64,000 nucleotides of DNA, from the NCBI GenBank assembly GCA_021613375.1, contig CM038715.1, positions 4,739,763-4,803,762 of the forward strand, written 5' to 3'. Source of the DNA: Megaleporinus macrocephalus. Lineage: Eukaryota > Chordata > Actinopteri > Characiformes > Anostomidae. Below are positions 14,733 to 27,303 of this stretch, one piece after another. Made by a program: the position numbers and the translations under genes. The first letter of the stretch is position 1; the number at the start of each line of letters is the position of its first letter. The notes beneath the pieces were generated by a model, which worked only from the letters and a program-made list of their open reading frames with translations, did no database searches and had not been told where the DNA came from.

Positions 14733-15782
14733 GGCTGGGCATTGACACTGATTTCGTGGATTTCCTGAATTGGATCCCAATTCACAAGGTCCCAATTAAA
14801 TTTGATTTCCGATTCGATTCAATTCAATATCAATTCATTTAGAGATATTTCAGTTACAATAATATGTTTTGTTTGAATATAACTAATGTGGTAAATTTAC
14901 AAGGACCACTCAACCTACGATTACTAAAAACATTAGTGTTTATATGTTTATATTCACCGTATTTGGCCACACCCACTTTCAAGTGTGTCTTTGTTCCGCC
15001 TTTGTGTTAGAACTTCCGCTCAGCTAACTAAAATGAATACAGGTACATGGGAGGAGACCAGAGAGACAGTAAGAAGTTAGAATAGGACAACACTGTCTTA
15101 TCCGAGGTTAATAACACAGTGGGTGAGTGATATGAGAAGGTGGTCCGAGGTTAATAACACAGTGGGTGGGTGATATGAGAAGGTGGTCTGAGGTTAATAA
15201 CACAGTGGGTGGGTGATATGAGAAGGTGGTCTGAGGTTACCTACAACTGGCTTTACAACACTCTGATCTTTATGTGCTGTGGTGTAACTCTGTTGTTGAG
15301 CCAAGTTTTCCTCTTCTTCCAGTTACTGACTCCCTCTAACTGAACATGTTATGCTAGTCATTTTATGTTTGTTGTCGTTTTGCTTAATTAGTAATTAGTA
15401 ATTAGTATCAACGTATTCGCTGGGGCACCGGAAGTTCTAACACAAAGTAAACAAAGATGCCCCCTCCCAGTGTTGTCATGGAAAATAGCATGAATACCGT
15501 CATGGTTTCTAAATCCAACATGTAGCCGGATATCTGCTTTCAAGTTCTGGGGCGCCTTCACTTGTGCTCCAGCCATGCTTAACTGATGTGCGCCCACAGT
15601 CAGATCTCATTGCGTGAAAAACAATGGCTGATCACGCGAGACTGGGGGGTTAGGGGGGGTGTTGCAGGCAGGTCTGGAATGCTAATTGTAAAGATCGATC
15701 TCGGGTTTATATGAATCGATATCGGATTATTCAAATGAAGATCAATTTAAATCGAAAAATTGATTTTTTATACACACCCCTA
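14730..15782. mobile_element. hAT-like non-autonomous element
   Basis: Ends TAGGGCTGGGCATTG and ACACACCCCTA are hAT-type terminal repeats. ATATATAT lies on both sides (14722-14729 and 15783-15790), an 8-bp duplication, although the flank is simple TA repeat and so weak evidence. AATCGAT-rich sub-terminal repeats lie at both ends. Contains a 43-bp tandem repeat (15101-15239). Confidence 0.7.
15101..15239. repeat. 43-bp tandem repeat, 3.2 copies
   Basis: Unit TCCGAGGTTAATAACACAGT... starts at 15101, 15144, 15187 and partly 15230, with a few substitutions between units. Confidence 0.95.
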
Positions 15783-16715
15783 ATATATATATATTAATTT
15801 TCCCCCATTTCCTTAAAATATTTGCTTACCAAATAATGTATTTCCTTGTTTTATGTCATTAGCAGGCTACATGTATTACTGAGGTGCTAATAAATCTTTT
15901 TGTGTCAGTGCTTTGGTTTTATTGTTCTTCTTTCTTATGGATTGCTGTGTTTCGAACTTTCTTGGACTTTGTGATCAAATGGTTGAAGAAAAGTCGACCC
16001 TGATGCCGAGGTCAGCAAACTTCAGAGCAGAAAACTGCAACTTGCATGGAAATCGTATTACCATAATCTATGAGCACACACGACACGTGTGAGGTACAAT
16101 CTTTACTTCCGTAAGGAAAAAGAAGTGCCTTTGAAATGTCAATACTTCATAAAAAATATAATTTCAGATTTTAAAAAAAGCCATGAAATTCTGCTACGTG
16201 CTCACTTTCACACCAGCGATTCAATAGCTGACGAGGATTAGCAGCACACAGAGGTCCGATATTGATTTACTTCACAGATAGCTGGGAAGCCTGCAGACCT
16301 TTTCTGGAGTTCGAGTTTGGGACACAACGTGAAGCAACATCTCCTTTTTTCCTCCGGATGCCAATCAAATCAACCCATTCACTTCTCGCTTTGGTTCGAC
16401 GTTATCTACTGGGATTAAAGCAGTCAAATATTGCTTCAGCAACGTCTGCTCACATCTTATCTGACCCACTTTTCTCAAGGGATGGCAAAGTCTGTCTTGT
16501 ATTAGTTCATAAAGACGCAGTCTGGCCCGACCCTATTAAAGATAAAATATATCATCACATAATTCATGATTATATCCAGTATAACCTGTTTGCAATGGAT
16601 GTGATTTCTAGAAGGTAAAATAAGTTATTATATTCACCACTTACTTCTCTGACACCATCACTGAGGTGAGGAGACACATCTGAGACAGTAATTTGGGAAA
16701 AGCAGATGTTTCAGG
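15783..16715. other. prkce intron; 118-codon frame not recognised
   Basis: An open frame at 16262-16618 (plus) has no recognisable domain and no splice or promoter support; I regard it as chance. No repeat recognised. Confidence 0.45.
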
Positions 16716-17647
16716 TAGAGATGGACCATCAGTGTTTTTGAGGTTGATTCTGATCACCGATCACCTTTCAGCACGATCGCCCGATAGCCGATACCGATAG
16801 AGGGCGGGGTATACGCCACAGGAGGGCTACATGTAGTTATTAGTGCAAGCAGGTCATGAAACATGATCTAAACTGGTTTATTACCATTTTTAATGAGCAT
16901 ATATGAAACAGCATCATATTTTTAACTAAATTAACAGTAAAGAAAACCAAAGTAAATCAAACTAGTATCTCCAATACTGTAATCATTACATTTAGACCCT
17001 TAATTTAAAGCTAAAAAAGCTAATTAAATAAATGCCGTAAAAACTTCAGTCATTAAACGCAGACTCTGTTATTTTAAATGAAATCTGTAATCATTAAATG
17101 TAGAATATTGAATTGTTGCTGCTGTTCTGTTCGTACCGGTCAGATCTGGTCAGTACGGGTTTCTGGGTTATTTGTTTTGTGTTAGCTGTGCGTGCTAGCT
17201 CTGCTGTTTGCTGATACTGTATTCAGCTGCGTGCAGTGCTGTATCAGATTAGTGTGTTAAATATCTTTGTCTTGGTTCAGACACGCTGATTTTACTAATT
17301 TTAAAAACGTCCTGGATGAGTCTGTATCACATACGGTAAACACTGCCAGACGGACATGCTTTCTATCAGCGCATACTTTTCTCACGAGGCCGCTGCTTCA
17401 GTCAGTCTGTGGAAAATGAAAGGGTATGTATTTCCACATTTAGACAGGAATTGCAGGAAGCTGGCCAGAGGGGGGTCTCCTCTTCCTGGATGAAACACTA
17501 GCTGGAAATACAGAAATTAAGCTCATTTGTTTAACGCCATCGATCGGCTCTCATAATCGGCTAAATTGGAGAAATATTGGCTGATCACATATTTTGATTA
17601 AAAATCGTCCGATACCGATACATAGCCAATCGATCCTTCCATCCCTA
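16716..17647 (-). mobile_element. hAT element with BED-finger fossil, copy 1
   Basis: Starts TAGAGATGGACC and ends CCATCCCTA. Flanks GTTTCAGG (16708-16715) and GTTTCATG (17648-17655) are a 7/8 target duplication. Internal minus-strand sequence matches the BED zinc-finger fossil seen in the copy at 56370. Sub-terminal CCGATACCGATA repeats are typical of this family. Confidence 0.82.
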
Positions 17648-18098
17648 GTTTCATGTCTCTCTTCCTCCTGCATATCAAGAGCACAGCCCTTCCATTTCAG
17701 GAAGAGTGTACATACTGTGTGTATCTCTGCTGACGTAAAGGATTAGATCTGTCACAATCATGGAATTGTAGTTTACGCTTTACTGGCATGTAAATAATTG
17801 TTAAATGAGTTAAAAGAGTTAAACTAAAGTGCAGACCTAAAGTGGATACACTGTCTGATCAGCTGTCTTTGACCATCAAAACTGTTATTTCTTCACACTG
17901 TGATGATCGGAGTTGATTATAGAGTATAATTTCAGCATTAAACCCAACTGTTTGATTAGTTTGAATTTTTGTACTTCTGCTGCTTTCAAATAAATTGGTC
18001 ACAAGTATTAGACGGAGGAACAAGTTATTACTAATAAGCTACTCATTTGGCTTAAACACATTGTCCCCCAACCTCTCCCCATAACTGTGACAGGCTTA
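17648..18098. other. prkce intron, nothing recognised
   Basis: No gene or repeat recognised. Confidence 0.5.
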
Positions 18099-20203
18099 CA
18101 AAGATGTCAAAAGTATTCACATTCATTACTCAGGTAGAAGTATGTCTGTCACTAGGATTCAAAAATATTTCTGTAGAAGCTGAAGTATTAATTCAAACTT
18201 TTTACTCCAACAAAAGTGTAAAAGTACTGCTTTTAGAACTACTTAAAGTATAAAAGTAATGTAAGGAGAAAAATACCATTAAGAACAAAAGCTTAGGCCG
18301 CACCACAGGGTGCACTAGCCCACCTCCCCAAAAACCCCATTCTTCTAAAAGTCATAATGACTATAATGTTATATTAAAATGTTAATGTTGATAAATTTGG
18401 GATGCGCTAGGCTTCCTGTTTCAGCCGCATATACACCCATTGAACATGAATGTAGTTTAGTACAATGTAAATATATTAAAGAAGCATATCTGTTACTACT
18501 GAACATTAACATGTGTTTCATGGAGCAGAAGATAAGATGACTAGTTGTCTATAAGTATTGTAATGAAGTCAAACTTCAAAGTCATGTTATCAATAATCTT
18601 TACTGGAATGTAAATGTACATGAATGAAAACAAGCTGAAATAAAATAGGAGTAACGAGACTATGTTTAAAATGTAAGGAGTATAAAGTACTGATAATGGA
18701 GTGTAAATGTAAGGAGTAGAAAGTACTGATAATGGAGTGTAAATGTAAGGAGTAGAAAGTACTGATAATGGAGTGTAAATGTAAGGAGTAGAAAGTACAG
18801 ATAATGGAGTGTAAATGTAAGGAGTAGAAAGTACTGATAATGGAATGTAAATGTAAGGAGTAGAAAGTACTGATAATGGAGTGTAAATGTAAGGAGTAGA
18901 AAGTACAGATAATGGAGTGTAAATGTAAGGAGTAGAAAGTACTGATAATGGAGTGTAAATGTAAGGAGTAGAAAGTACTGATAATGGAGTGTAAATGTAA
19001 GGAGTAGAAAGTACTGATAATGGAGTGTAAATGTAAAGAGTAGAAAGTACTGATAATGGAGTGTAAAGGTAAGGAGTAGAAAGTACTGATAATGGAGTGT
19101 AAAGGTAAGGAGTAGAAAGTACTGATAATGGAGTGTAAAGGTAAGGAGTAGAAAGTACTGATAATGGAGTGTAAAGGTAAGGAGTAGAAAGTACTGATAA
19201 TGGAGTGTAAATGTAAGGAGTAGAAAGTACTGATAATGGAGTGTAAATGTAAGGAGTAGAAAGTACAGATAATGGAGTGTAAATGTAAGAAGTAGAAAGT
19301 ACAGATAATGGAGTGTAAATGTAAGGAGTAAAAAGTACTGATAATGGAGTGTAAATGTAAGGAGTAGAAAGTACTGATAATGGAGTGTAAATGTAAGGAG
19401 TAGAAAGTACTGATAATGGAGTGTAAATGTAAGGAGTAGAAAGTACTGATAATGGAGTGTAAATGTAAGGAGTAGAAAGTACAGATAATGGAGTGTAAAT
19501 GTAAGGAGTAGAAAGTACTGATAATGGAATGTAAATGTAAGGAGTAGAAAGTACTGATAATGGAGTGTAAATGTAAAGAGTAGAAAGTACTGATAATGGA
19601 GTGTAAAGGTAAGGAGTAGAAAGTACTGATAATGGAGTGTAAAGGTAAGGAGTAGAAAGTACTGATAATGGAGTGTAAAGGTAAGGAGTAGAAAGTACTG
19701 ATAATGGAGTGTAAATGTAAGGAGTAGAAAGTACTGATAATGGAGTGTAAATGTAAGGAGTAGAAAGTACAGATAATGGAGTGTAAATGTAAGAAGTAGA
19801 AAGTACAGATAATGGAGTGTAAATGTAAGGAGTAAAAAGTACTGATAATGGAGTGTAAATGTAAGGAGTAGAAAGTACTGATAATGGAGTGTAAATGTAA
19901 GGAGTAGAAAGTACTGATAATGGAGTGTAAATGTAAAGAGTAGAAAGTACTGATAATGGAGTGTAAATGTAAGGAGTAGAAAGTACTGATAATGGAGTGT
20001 AAATGTAAGGAGTAGAAAGTACTGATAATGGAGTGTAAATGTAAGGAGTAGAAAGTACTGATAATGGAGTGTAAATGTAAGGAGTAGAAAGTACAGATAA
20101 TGGAGTGTAAATGTAAGGAGTAGAAAGTACAGATAATGGAGTGTAAATGTAAGGAGTTAAGTAAGGTAACAAAGTATTTGTACTTCATTACTTGACAGCT
20201 CTG
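18099..20203. mobile_element. hAT-like element swollen by a minisatellite
   Basis: Left end CAAAGATGTCAAAAGTATTC and right end GTACTTCATTACTTGACAGCTCTG form imperfect inverted repeats of the teleost CAGAGGTG-type hAT family, with AAGTA-rich sub-termini. The flanks CAGGCTTA and CTGGTCTA agree at only 5 of 8 positions, so the duplication is uncertain. Most of its length is the 36-bp tandem array. Confidence 0.6.
18668..20157. repeat. 36-bp minisatellite, about 41 copies
   Basis: Unit AATGGAGTGTAAATGTAAGG plus AGTAGAAAGTACTGAT. Variants (AAGGTAAGG, AAGAAGTAG, GTAAAGAG, ACAGAT) recur in the same order about 504-540 bp apart, so blocks of 14-15 units have been duplicated. Because 36 is a multiple of 3, two minus-strand frames stay open for over 530 codons (repeating STPYIYTPLSVL). 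They are not genes. Confidence 0.98.
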
Positions 20204-21431
20204 CTGGTCTACAGAGGAGCTTTAGAGGAGCTTTTCTCCTGCACTGTGTCTGTGTGTGTAAATGTGTCCGTTGCTTGGATGGAAATTACATAAAATTTAA
20301 GAACAACGTTTACAGAGGAAAGGAAGCAAAATGCGGAACCAGAACAAAGCATTAAGTAACATTAGCGGCGCCCGAAGAGCTAAAAAAAAAAAAAACACAG
20401 TGAAAGAGAGGAACACAAAAATGGGAAATGTTCTCACAGAGAGGGAAAAGCTGACTGTGCTTGGGCCACAATTGCTGAGTGTTCGGAGTCATAATGTCAG
20501 CTATTAATCTGTGTGTGAGAGAGAAGGACCGAGAGAGAGAGAGAGAAACGGAGGCAGAGAGACAGAGAGAGACAAAGAGGAAGGAAGAGTACAATTCCTA
20601 AATCAGCTCATGTTTCTTCTGGAGGGGTGCCAAATCCCACAGAGCAACAGAGAGTGCTTCAGTGCACCAAACACACATACACGGAGCGCAAATGTTTCAG
20701 AGACGGAGAGTGAACAATGAAACCCACAAAGGACAGATCTCAAACTGACAGCCATGCCAGAAGCGTATGTGTGGTCAGAGTGGCGCGGGCAGACAGAGCA
20801 TGTCCCTGAGAAGATGTTCTCTAACCAGAGCAGAATGAAAACAGACATCAGGAAGAAAGACAGAGACGAATGAAAGCAAGACTGATGGAGAGGCCGTCTG
20901 TGTCCAGGGCTTCACGCTCCAGACACCTGTACGGCAGGGTCTGCTCTGTGTCTTGTGCTTTGCCATACACTAGACTAGGACCTACTTATTAGTTATTACT
21001 TGTTAGCTATTAGTTATTTCTATTCAATCCTTTAGTAGACAGTATATTGGAAACACAGTTCATGCAGTAGAGGATGAATAAATGGGCGTTTTATTTCCAC
21101 CCAGAACAACAGGATTGGAATCTGCATGACACTGCATTTACACTGCTCTGTCACGGCGACCCACTGCCATGTATCCCATTCATTTTCAGTGGGAAGCATT
21201 GGTTGCGTAAGACCTGGCCACGCGGTGCATCATGGCTCTGGCGCGTCGAGTTTGTGGGATGCGATGCAACGAAAAGTTCAGCCGAGATGAACTTTATGCA
21301 AATGAATCCGGCCAACGCAATGCGTCCATCCAATGAGAAGAGGGCGAGTGGTCGCGCAATGAGTATCCTCAAAGTATGAAATATTCAATCCATATTCAGA
21401 ACTAAATTAAAACACCCTCTTTTACATATAA
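20204..21431. other. prkce intron, GA-rich tract
   Basis: GA-rich low-complexity sequence at about 20500-20590. CpG-containing stretch 21150-21350 with open frames on both strands, not recognised as coding. Confidence 0.45.
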
Positions 21432-21948
21432 ACTACCGCTCAAAAGTTTAGGATCACGTTAGAATTTCATTTCATGCAATTTTGATGCAATTCACAAACA
21501 AAACTGTCCATTTCACAATTAATGTAAGTGTATCAGATGATTTTAAAAGAATAAAAATGTTTGTATTAAAGTCTATTTTTGTATAGAGGCTTATTTTGCA
21601 TATAGTCCTATTATCAGCAATTCTCAGTCTAAATGTCTAAATCTCCTGGTACGGCCGCCAATCCAAGTTAAGGATGTTATTGGACTAATTGGTTGTTAGG
21701 ACACTCTTGATCAATTGTGATGCACAGCTGAAAAACATTCTACTAATAAGTGAGTATAAAAGGGAACAACATTCTAGGTTAGTTTAGTATCTGAAGATCA
21801 GCAGTTGATGGCTTGCTGACCGACTCACAATGACCAGAAAGAAACAACTTTCTTTAGAGACCCGTCAGTCCATTGTTGTGTTAAGGAAGAAGATACTCCA
21901 TTAAAACAAGAACATTTCACTGTGATCCCAAACTTTTGAGCGGTAGTG
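21432..21948 (+). mobile_element. Tc1-type ~0.5-kb element, copy 3
   Basis: Terminal repeats ACTACCGCTCAAAAG and CTTTTGAGCGGTAGTG, with TA after the right end. It contains a complete short frame at 21830-21904 (MTRKKQLSLETRQSIVVLRK... then stop, 24 codons) that looks like the first residues of a Tc1 transposase cut off by a stop. Confidence 0.87.
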
Positions 21949-22211
21949 TATATCTGATTTGAATATATACAAATTATGTAAATTTGGTATGAAATAGCCA
22001 ATGTTGAACACTTTGAACAGCATTAATCACTGCTGCCCTGTCACCCCTGGAAACGTACATAGGTGATTTCATTGGACGACGCAGGGAACACCCTTGTTAC
22101 GCCCACATGTGGCCAGCTGAAGAGGGGGAGTGTGTTCACGTCCGCAGTGTAAATGCAGCGTAACACTGACCTAACAGTTCGGTGATTTAGGTATATAAAC
22201 TAACTTAGTTT

Positions 22212-22330
22212 CTTTTCTTTCTGAGATAATACCCGCCCACTTGTCCCGCCGAATACTGTTGGAGGGCCGACCATCAGTATCTTCTCGTCACCTGGTACCA
22301 TCCAGTTCTCCTCTCATCTGTGTCATTTGC
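22212..22330. repeat. direct repeat flanking the 33-bp minisatellite (left)
   Basis: CTTTCTGAGATAATACCCGC through CATCCAGTTCTCCTCTC recurs, diverged, at 23477-23600. The minisatellite lies between the two copies. Confidence 0.8.
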
Positions 22331-22419
22331 TGCACCTTGACTTGTAGCACCTGTACAGCTTCTCTACTTTTAGTTCACTCTGTCAAAGTCGCCAGCTACA
22401 CTCTAAACTCTTCTCATCC

Positions 22420-23476
22420 TCTGTACTAACCCAAACCAGAACTAACTCTGTCTCTGTACTAACCCAAACCAGAACTAACTCTGTCTCTGTACTAACCCAA
22501 ACCAGAACTAACTCCGTCTCTGTACTAACCCAAACCAGAACTAACTCTGTCTCTCTACTAACACAAACCAGAACTAACTCTGTCTCTGTACTAACACAAA
22601 CCAGAACTAACTCTGTCTCTGTACTAACCCAAACCAGAACTAACTCTGTCTCTGTACTAACCCAAACCAGAACTAACTCTGTCTCTGTATTAACCCAAAC
22701 CAGAACTAACTCTGTCTCTGTACTAACCCAAACCAGAACTAACTCTGTCTCTGTACTAACCCAAACCAGAACTAACTCTGTCTCTGTACTAACCCAAACC
22801 AGAACTAACTCCGTCTCTGTATTAACCCAAACCAGAACTAACTCTGTCTCTGTACTAACACAAACCAGAACTAACTCCGTCTCTGTATTAACCCAAACCA
22901 GAACTAACTCTGTCTCTGTATTAACCCAAACCAGAACTAACTCTGTCTCTATACTAACACAAACCAGAACTAACTCTGCCTCTGTACTAACCCAAACCAG
23001 AACTAACTCCGTCTCTGTATTAACCCAAACCAGAACTAACTCCGTCTCTGTATTAACCCAAACCAGAACTAACTCCGTCTCTGTACTAACACAAACCAGA
23101 ACTAACTCCGTCTCTGTATTAACCCAAACCAGAACTAACTCTGTCTCTGTACTAACACAAACCAGAACTAACTCCGTCTCTGTATTAACCCAAACCAGAA
23201 CTAACTCCGTCTCTGTACTAACACAAACCAGAACTAACTCCGTCTCTGTACTAACACAAACCAGAACTAACTCCGTCTCTGTACTAACCCAAACCAGAAC
23301 TAACTCCGTCTCTGTACTAACCCAAACCAGAACTAACTCTGTCTCTGTATTAACCCAAACCAGAACTAACTCTGTCTCTGTACTAACCCAAACCAGAACT
23401 AACTCCGTCTCTGTACTAACCCAAACCAGAACTAACTCTGTCTCTGTACTAACCCAAACCAGAACTAACTCTGTCT
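22420..23476. repeat. 33-bp minisatellite, about 32 copies
   Basis: Unit TCTCTGTACTAACCCAAACC plus AGAACTAACTCTG with C/T, A/C and T/C variants. As 33 is a multiple of 3, the minus strand is open for 378 codons (repeating STETELVLVWV); I reject it as a gene. Confidence 0.98.
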
Positions 23477-23600
23477 CTTTTCTCTTTCTGAGGTAATAAC
23501 CGCCCACCTGTCCTGCCAAATATTGTTAAAAGACTGACCACCAGGGCCCCCCGTCACCTGGCACCAACCAGTTCTCCTCTCCATTCGTGCCAGATCGTGC
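23477..23600. repeat. direct repeat flanking the 33-bp minisatellite (right)
   Basis: Partner of 22212-22330: CTTTCTGAGGTAATAACCGC through CAACCAGTTCTCCTCTC. Confidence 0.8.
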
Positions 23601-23724
23601 CAGTACTGATCTAGTGATTTAGGCCAGTATTAGACTAATAACAATACTGATTATTGTATGGGCACACCACGAATCATTATTATCAGTATGCTGAAGATGT
23701 TTTATTGTATTCTCTTACACTGCA

Positions 23725-24035
23725 GCAATCAATACTCAATAAAAGGCAAATAACCTACACTATTCTTGGATTTTTTTCCCCTTCAGGTCCACATTTATAG
23801 ATTTAGACGATTTTAAATATATTTTATTTTATTTATTAATTTATTTATTATTTATATATATTTTTTTATTTTATTATTCAAACAGTAAACGTGACATCTG
23901 CATGTTCAAATGATGCACACACCATGGTTTTCCTTGGACAGCAAAGGTTTGTAAATGATGCCCTATACTGTGGCTCATTCGAAAAGCAGTCCTGTTGAAA
24001 CACTTTTTATAACTTCAGCATGCATAGAGCTATGT
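23725..24035 (+). repeat. duplicated intronic segment, copy 1
   Basis: CAATACTCAATAAAAGGC through CTTTTTATAACTTCAGCATG recurs at 25185-25495 in the same orientation with moderate divergence. Nature unknown. Confidence 0.8.
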
Positions 24036-24276
24036 TGGAATGTCTTTTGTAACACATACGTATCTGTGGCTCCAGGTAGGATGGTTTGATAGCTTCAATC
24101 CCCTTTTCAAAAATACTAATAGCATTAAAACTACAAGTCAGCTTCTTATTCGCTTCTTGTTTGAATTTTTGTGTTCCTCCTTAAATGGTGCAAGTACAGA
24201 TATAAAGCTAAGTCTGTTGAGTCTGTACTGAATATTAAAAACACAGTTATTATGGCTATTATTCTATACTAATGAT

Positions 24277-24640
24277 AAGGGCTGTGTATTGGCAAGAACC
24301 AGCGGTCACAATTCAATATATTGTGAAAAACTGCTATACTGTAATGAAAATGATATATATTGAGATTTTTCAAATCCTACTATTAACACACACCACTGTA
24401 TGAACAGGTTTGTCTATGCTTACAATAGCACTGCACCCTTGTGCTGCTTGTTAATGTTGGAGTGGAGCTGAAACTGGATTTCAACACTGCCATCTAGTGG
24501 TCAGAGGTTTAAACACAACACATAATGATTCACTGTTTGCCAGGAATCCGTGTATCAATACTGTGTTTTTGAGAATCGATACAGTATCACCAAACTTAAT
24601 ATCCCGATATTCGATATCTTGATATTTTCTTACACCTCTA
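24277..24640 (+). mobile_element. second hAT family (GGGCTGTGTATTGG), copy 1
   Basis: Left end AAGGGCTGTGTATTGG, right end TTACACCTCTA. Flanks CTAATGAT and CTAATAAC agree at 6 of 8. Internal sequence shared with 30233-30528 and, inverted, with 52115-52480. Confidence 0.72.
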
Positions 24641-26700
24641 CTAATAACACTAGCATGTTCCGTAAGGCCGCTCTACAAGTAGAATAAATTGCTACAAGAC
24701 CATTGCTAGATTTGAGAACCCAAATTTGGACAAATTATTATTTAACACAAAAACACAAGATGAAGCAAAGAAGGGTGAATCTGCGATGTCAAAGAGGTGA
24801 AAGCATAAAAAAGCAAACATTTACACTACACTTACACTAATTGCTTATATTTTAGTGAGTTATATGTATATTTAAGAGTCAACCAGAATATTTTTTAGTT
24901 ATCAAAACTTAATTCAGAAAGTTATTAGCATTCTTTCCCACCACATCACAGCATTATGCATTGCTGACTTTATCAATGCTTTATAAGTGGGATTAGCAGC
25001 ACTGTGGTGACGTAGGTATGTGTGAAAGTATGAGTTACTTTCATGAAATCTCCACATGCAGTCAGTCATGCACCAGAGGGGGCGCAATACAGCTTGTTGA
25101 TCCCGAACCAGCCCTCTAGCTCTGTTCAGCCTCACTTTACTGAATGAATCTTGCAGAATGGTAATAAAAATGTTTTACACTGCACCAAGCAATACTCAAT
25201 AAAAGGCCTATAACCTACATTATTCTTGGATTTTTTTTTCCTTCAGGTCCACATTTATAGATTTTGAAGAATCTAAATATATTAATTTAATTAATTAATT
25301 CATTCATTCATTATTTTTTTGATCCTATCATCATTACAAACAATCATTCCAACAGTAACAGTTACATCTGCATCTTTAAATGACCCACAAACCATGGTCT
25401 TTCTTGGACAGCAAAGATTTGTAAATGACGCCCTATACTGCGGCTCATTTGAAAAGCAGTGCTGTTGAAACACTTTTTATAACTTCAGCATGAATAGACC
25501 GAGCTAAACTACAGACTGAACAGATGGATAGATGTAAATGTGATGGTTTGTGTGGGCTGGATTTAAAGCTTAGATATGGTATATGGACTGACAAATGTTT
25601 TGTCTCCAAATGTTTTGACTGTTTTGCAAGTTTCATTTTGCTTAGAAAAGAGTGATAAAGTAACTTAATACCACTTGAAACATTTCCCTACTTAGATCTA
25701 GCTGGCATGCATGTGTTCCCTTTACAGCTTGTTGATCCCGAACCAGCCCTCTAGCTCTGTTCAGCCCCACCTCACTCAATGAATCTTGCAGAATGGAAAT
25801 AAAATTGTTTTATGCAAACTATTAAAGATGGCATCTGTACAGGCTGAAGATGAAAGCACAGCGGTTCAAGCCTTCCATGCACATGCCAGTCATGAATTGT
25901 ATTTTTTATTCCGTCAGTGCATGTTGCTGGCTTTATACATGCACGACGTATTAATGCTATATTGTGATGCCGCCTTTATTTACTACCAAAGTGTGTAGCT
26001 GTTATCCATATTAAACCTCTCTGTGTCACAAATAAACATAAAGCACTGGAATAAAAGTCATTCTAATACTATATTAAAGAGAGCCTAATTCCTCAGAGGT
26101 CTGGACACAGCCTGGCTGCAAGCTGGAGTTAGTCAGCAAGCAGAGGACAGATAAAATGACCTCAGGTCAGCATTCAGCTGGACAGAGTTGGGAGAGAGGC
26201 CATTTTCTCAAGAGCTGCATTTATTTTCTCATTCTTTCTCATTCTCTCTGGAGCTGTTGTAAGCTCTCATCTTGCACAAACACACAAGCGTGAGGCAAAC
26301 ACAATTCACACCCAATCAAGGGGAACATTTTAAACATTCTACGTGTGGCCCCAAGAAAAACAAAGAGAAGCAGAGAAACACTGACACAAATTCTTTTGTT
26401 CTTGTTTAGCAGCTAAATTTGACGTGCATCTGAGCAAGTTCCTGGAATGTGAACGCTCCACCTTGCAGTTATAATAACAGCCCTTAACTCCTAGAACCCC
26501 AGGATAATAGGGTGTAATTGTTTTGGCATTTTAATCAATTATAATTTCAATTGTAAAGTATTTACATGAGACAGTTACGCATGGCTTTTCTTGTTATTTG
26601 CAGTGGATGCTGGGCTGCTGGGATATGCCACTAATTGACATGCTAAAAAAATGATAGCTTTTTAAATTTGGCAAATGTTTGAACGGAAATTGTTGAGAAT
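24641..26700. other. prkce intron with low-copy duplications
   Basis: Besides the duplicated segments (25089-25495 and 25726-25815), no gene or transposon recognised. TACAGCTTGTTGATCCCGAA at 25089 recurs at 25726. Confidence 0.5.
25185..25495 (+). repeat. duplicated intronic segment, copy 2
   Basis: Counterpart of 23725-24035. It is preceded at 25089-25184 by sequence that itself recurs at 25726-25815, implying at least two successive local duplications. Confidence 0.8.
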
Positions 26701-26701
26701 T

Positions 26702-26705
<4 letters not shown>

Positions 26706-26779
<74 letters not shown>

Positions 26780-26800
26780 GCACACACACACACACACACA
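26706..26800. repeat. (AT)n then (CA)n compound microsatellite
   Basis: About 33 AT units followed by about 15 CA units, ending where the Tc1-type element begins. Confidence 0.97.
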
Positions 26801-27303
26801 ACCGCTCAAAAGTTTAGGATCACTTTAGAATTTCATTTCATGCAATTCATAAACAATATTGTCCATTTCACAATTAATTTAAGTGTATCAGATGATTTTT
26901 AAAGAATAACAATGTTTGTATTAAAGACTATTTTTGTATAGAGGCTTATTTTACATATAGTCCTATTATCAGCAATTCTCAGTCCTCTGTCTAAGTCTCC
27001 TGGTACGACCACCAATCCAAGTTAAGGATGTTATTGGACTAATTGGTTGTTTGGACACTCTTGATCAATTGTGATGCACAGCTGAAAAACATTCTACTAA
27101 TAAGTGAGTATAAAAGGGAACAACATTCTAGGTTAGTTTAGTATCTGAAGATCAGCAGTTGATGGCTTGCTGACCGACTCACAATGACCAGAAAGAAACA
27201 ACTTTCTTTAGAGACCCATCAGTCCATTGTTGTGTTAAGGAAGAAGATACTCCATTGAAAACAAGAACATTTCACTTTGATCCCAAACTTTTGAGCGGTA
27301 GTG
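26799..27303 (+). mobile_element. Tc1-type ~0.5-kb element, copy 4
   Basis: Same family as 7294. The outermost bases of the left terminal repeat are merged into the CA microsatellite. The right end CTTTTGAGCGGTAGTG is intact. The MTRKKQLSLET frame has His for Arg and ends in a different stop. Confidence 0.85.

Noticed and set aside
18541..20188. Two minus-strand open frames of 543 and 532 codons
   Set aside because: They are translations of a 36-bp tandem repeat; the unit length is a multiple of 3, which keeps frames open. No protein-like composition beyond the repeat.
22383..23519. Minus-strand open frame of 378 codons (STETELVLVWV repeats)
   Set aside because: Artefact of a 33-bp minisatellite. 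The non-repeat ends show no domain.
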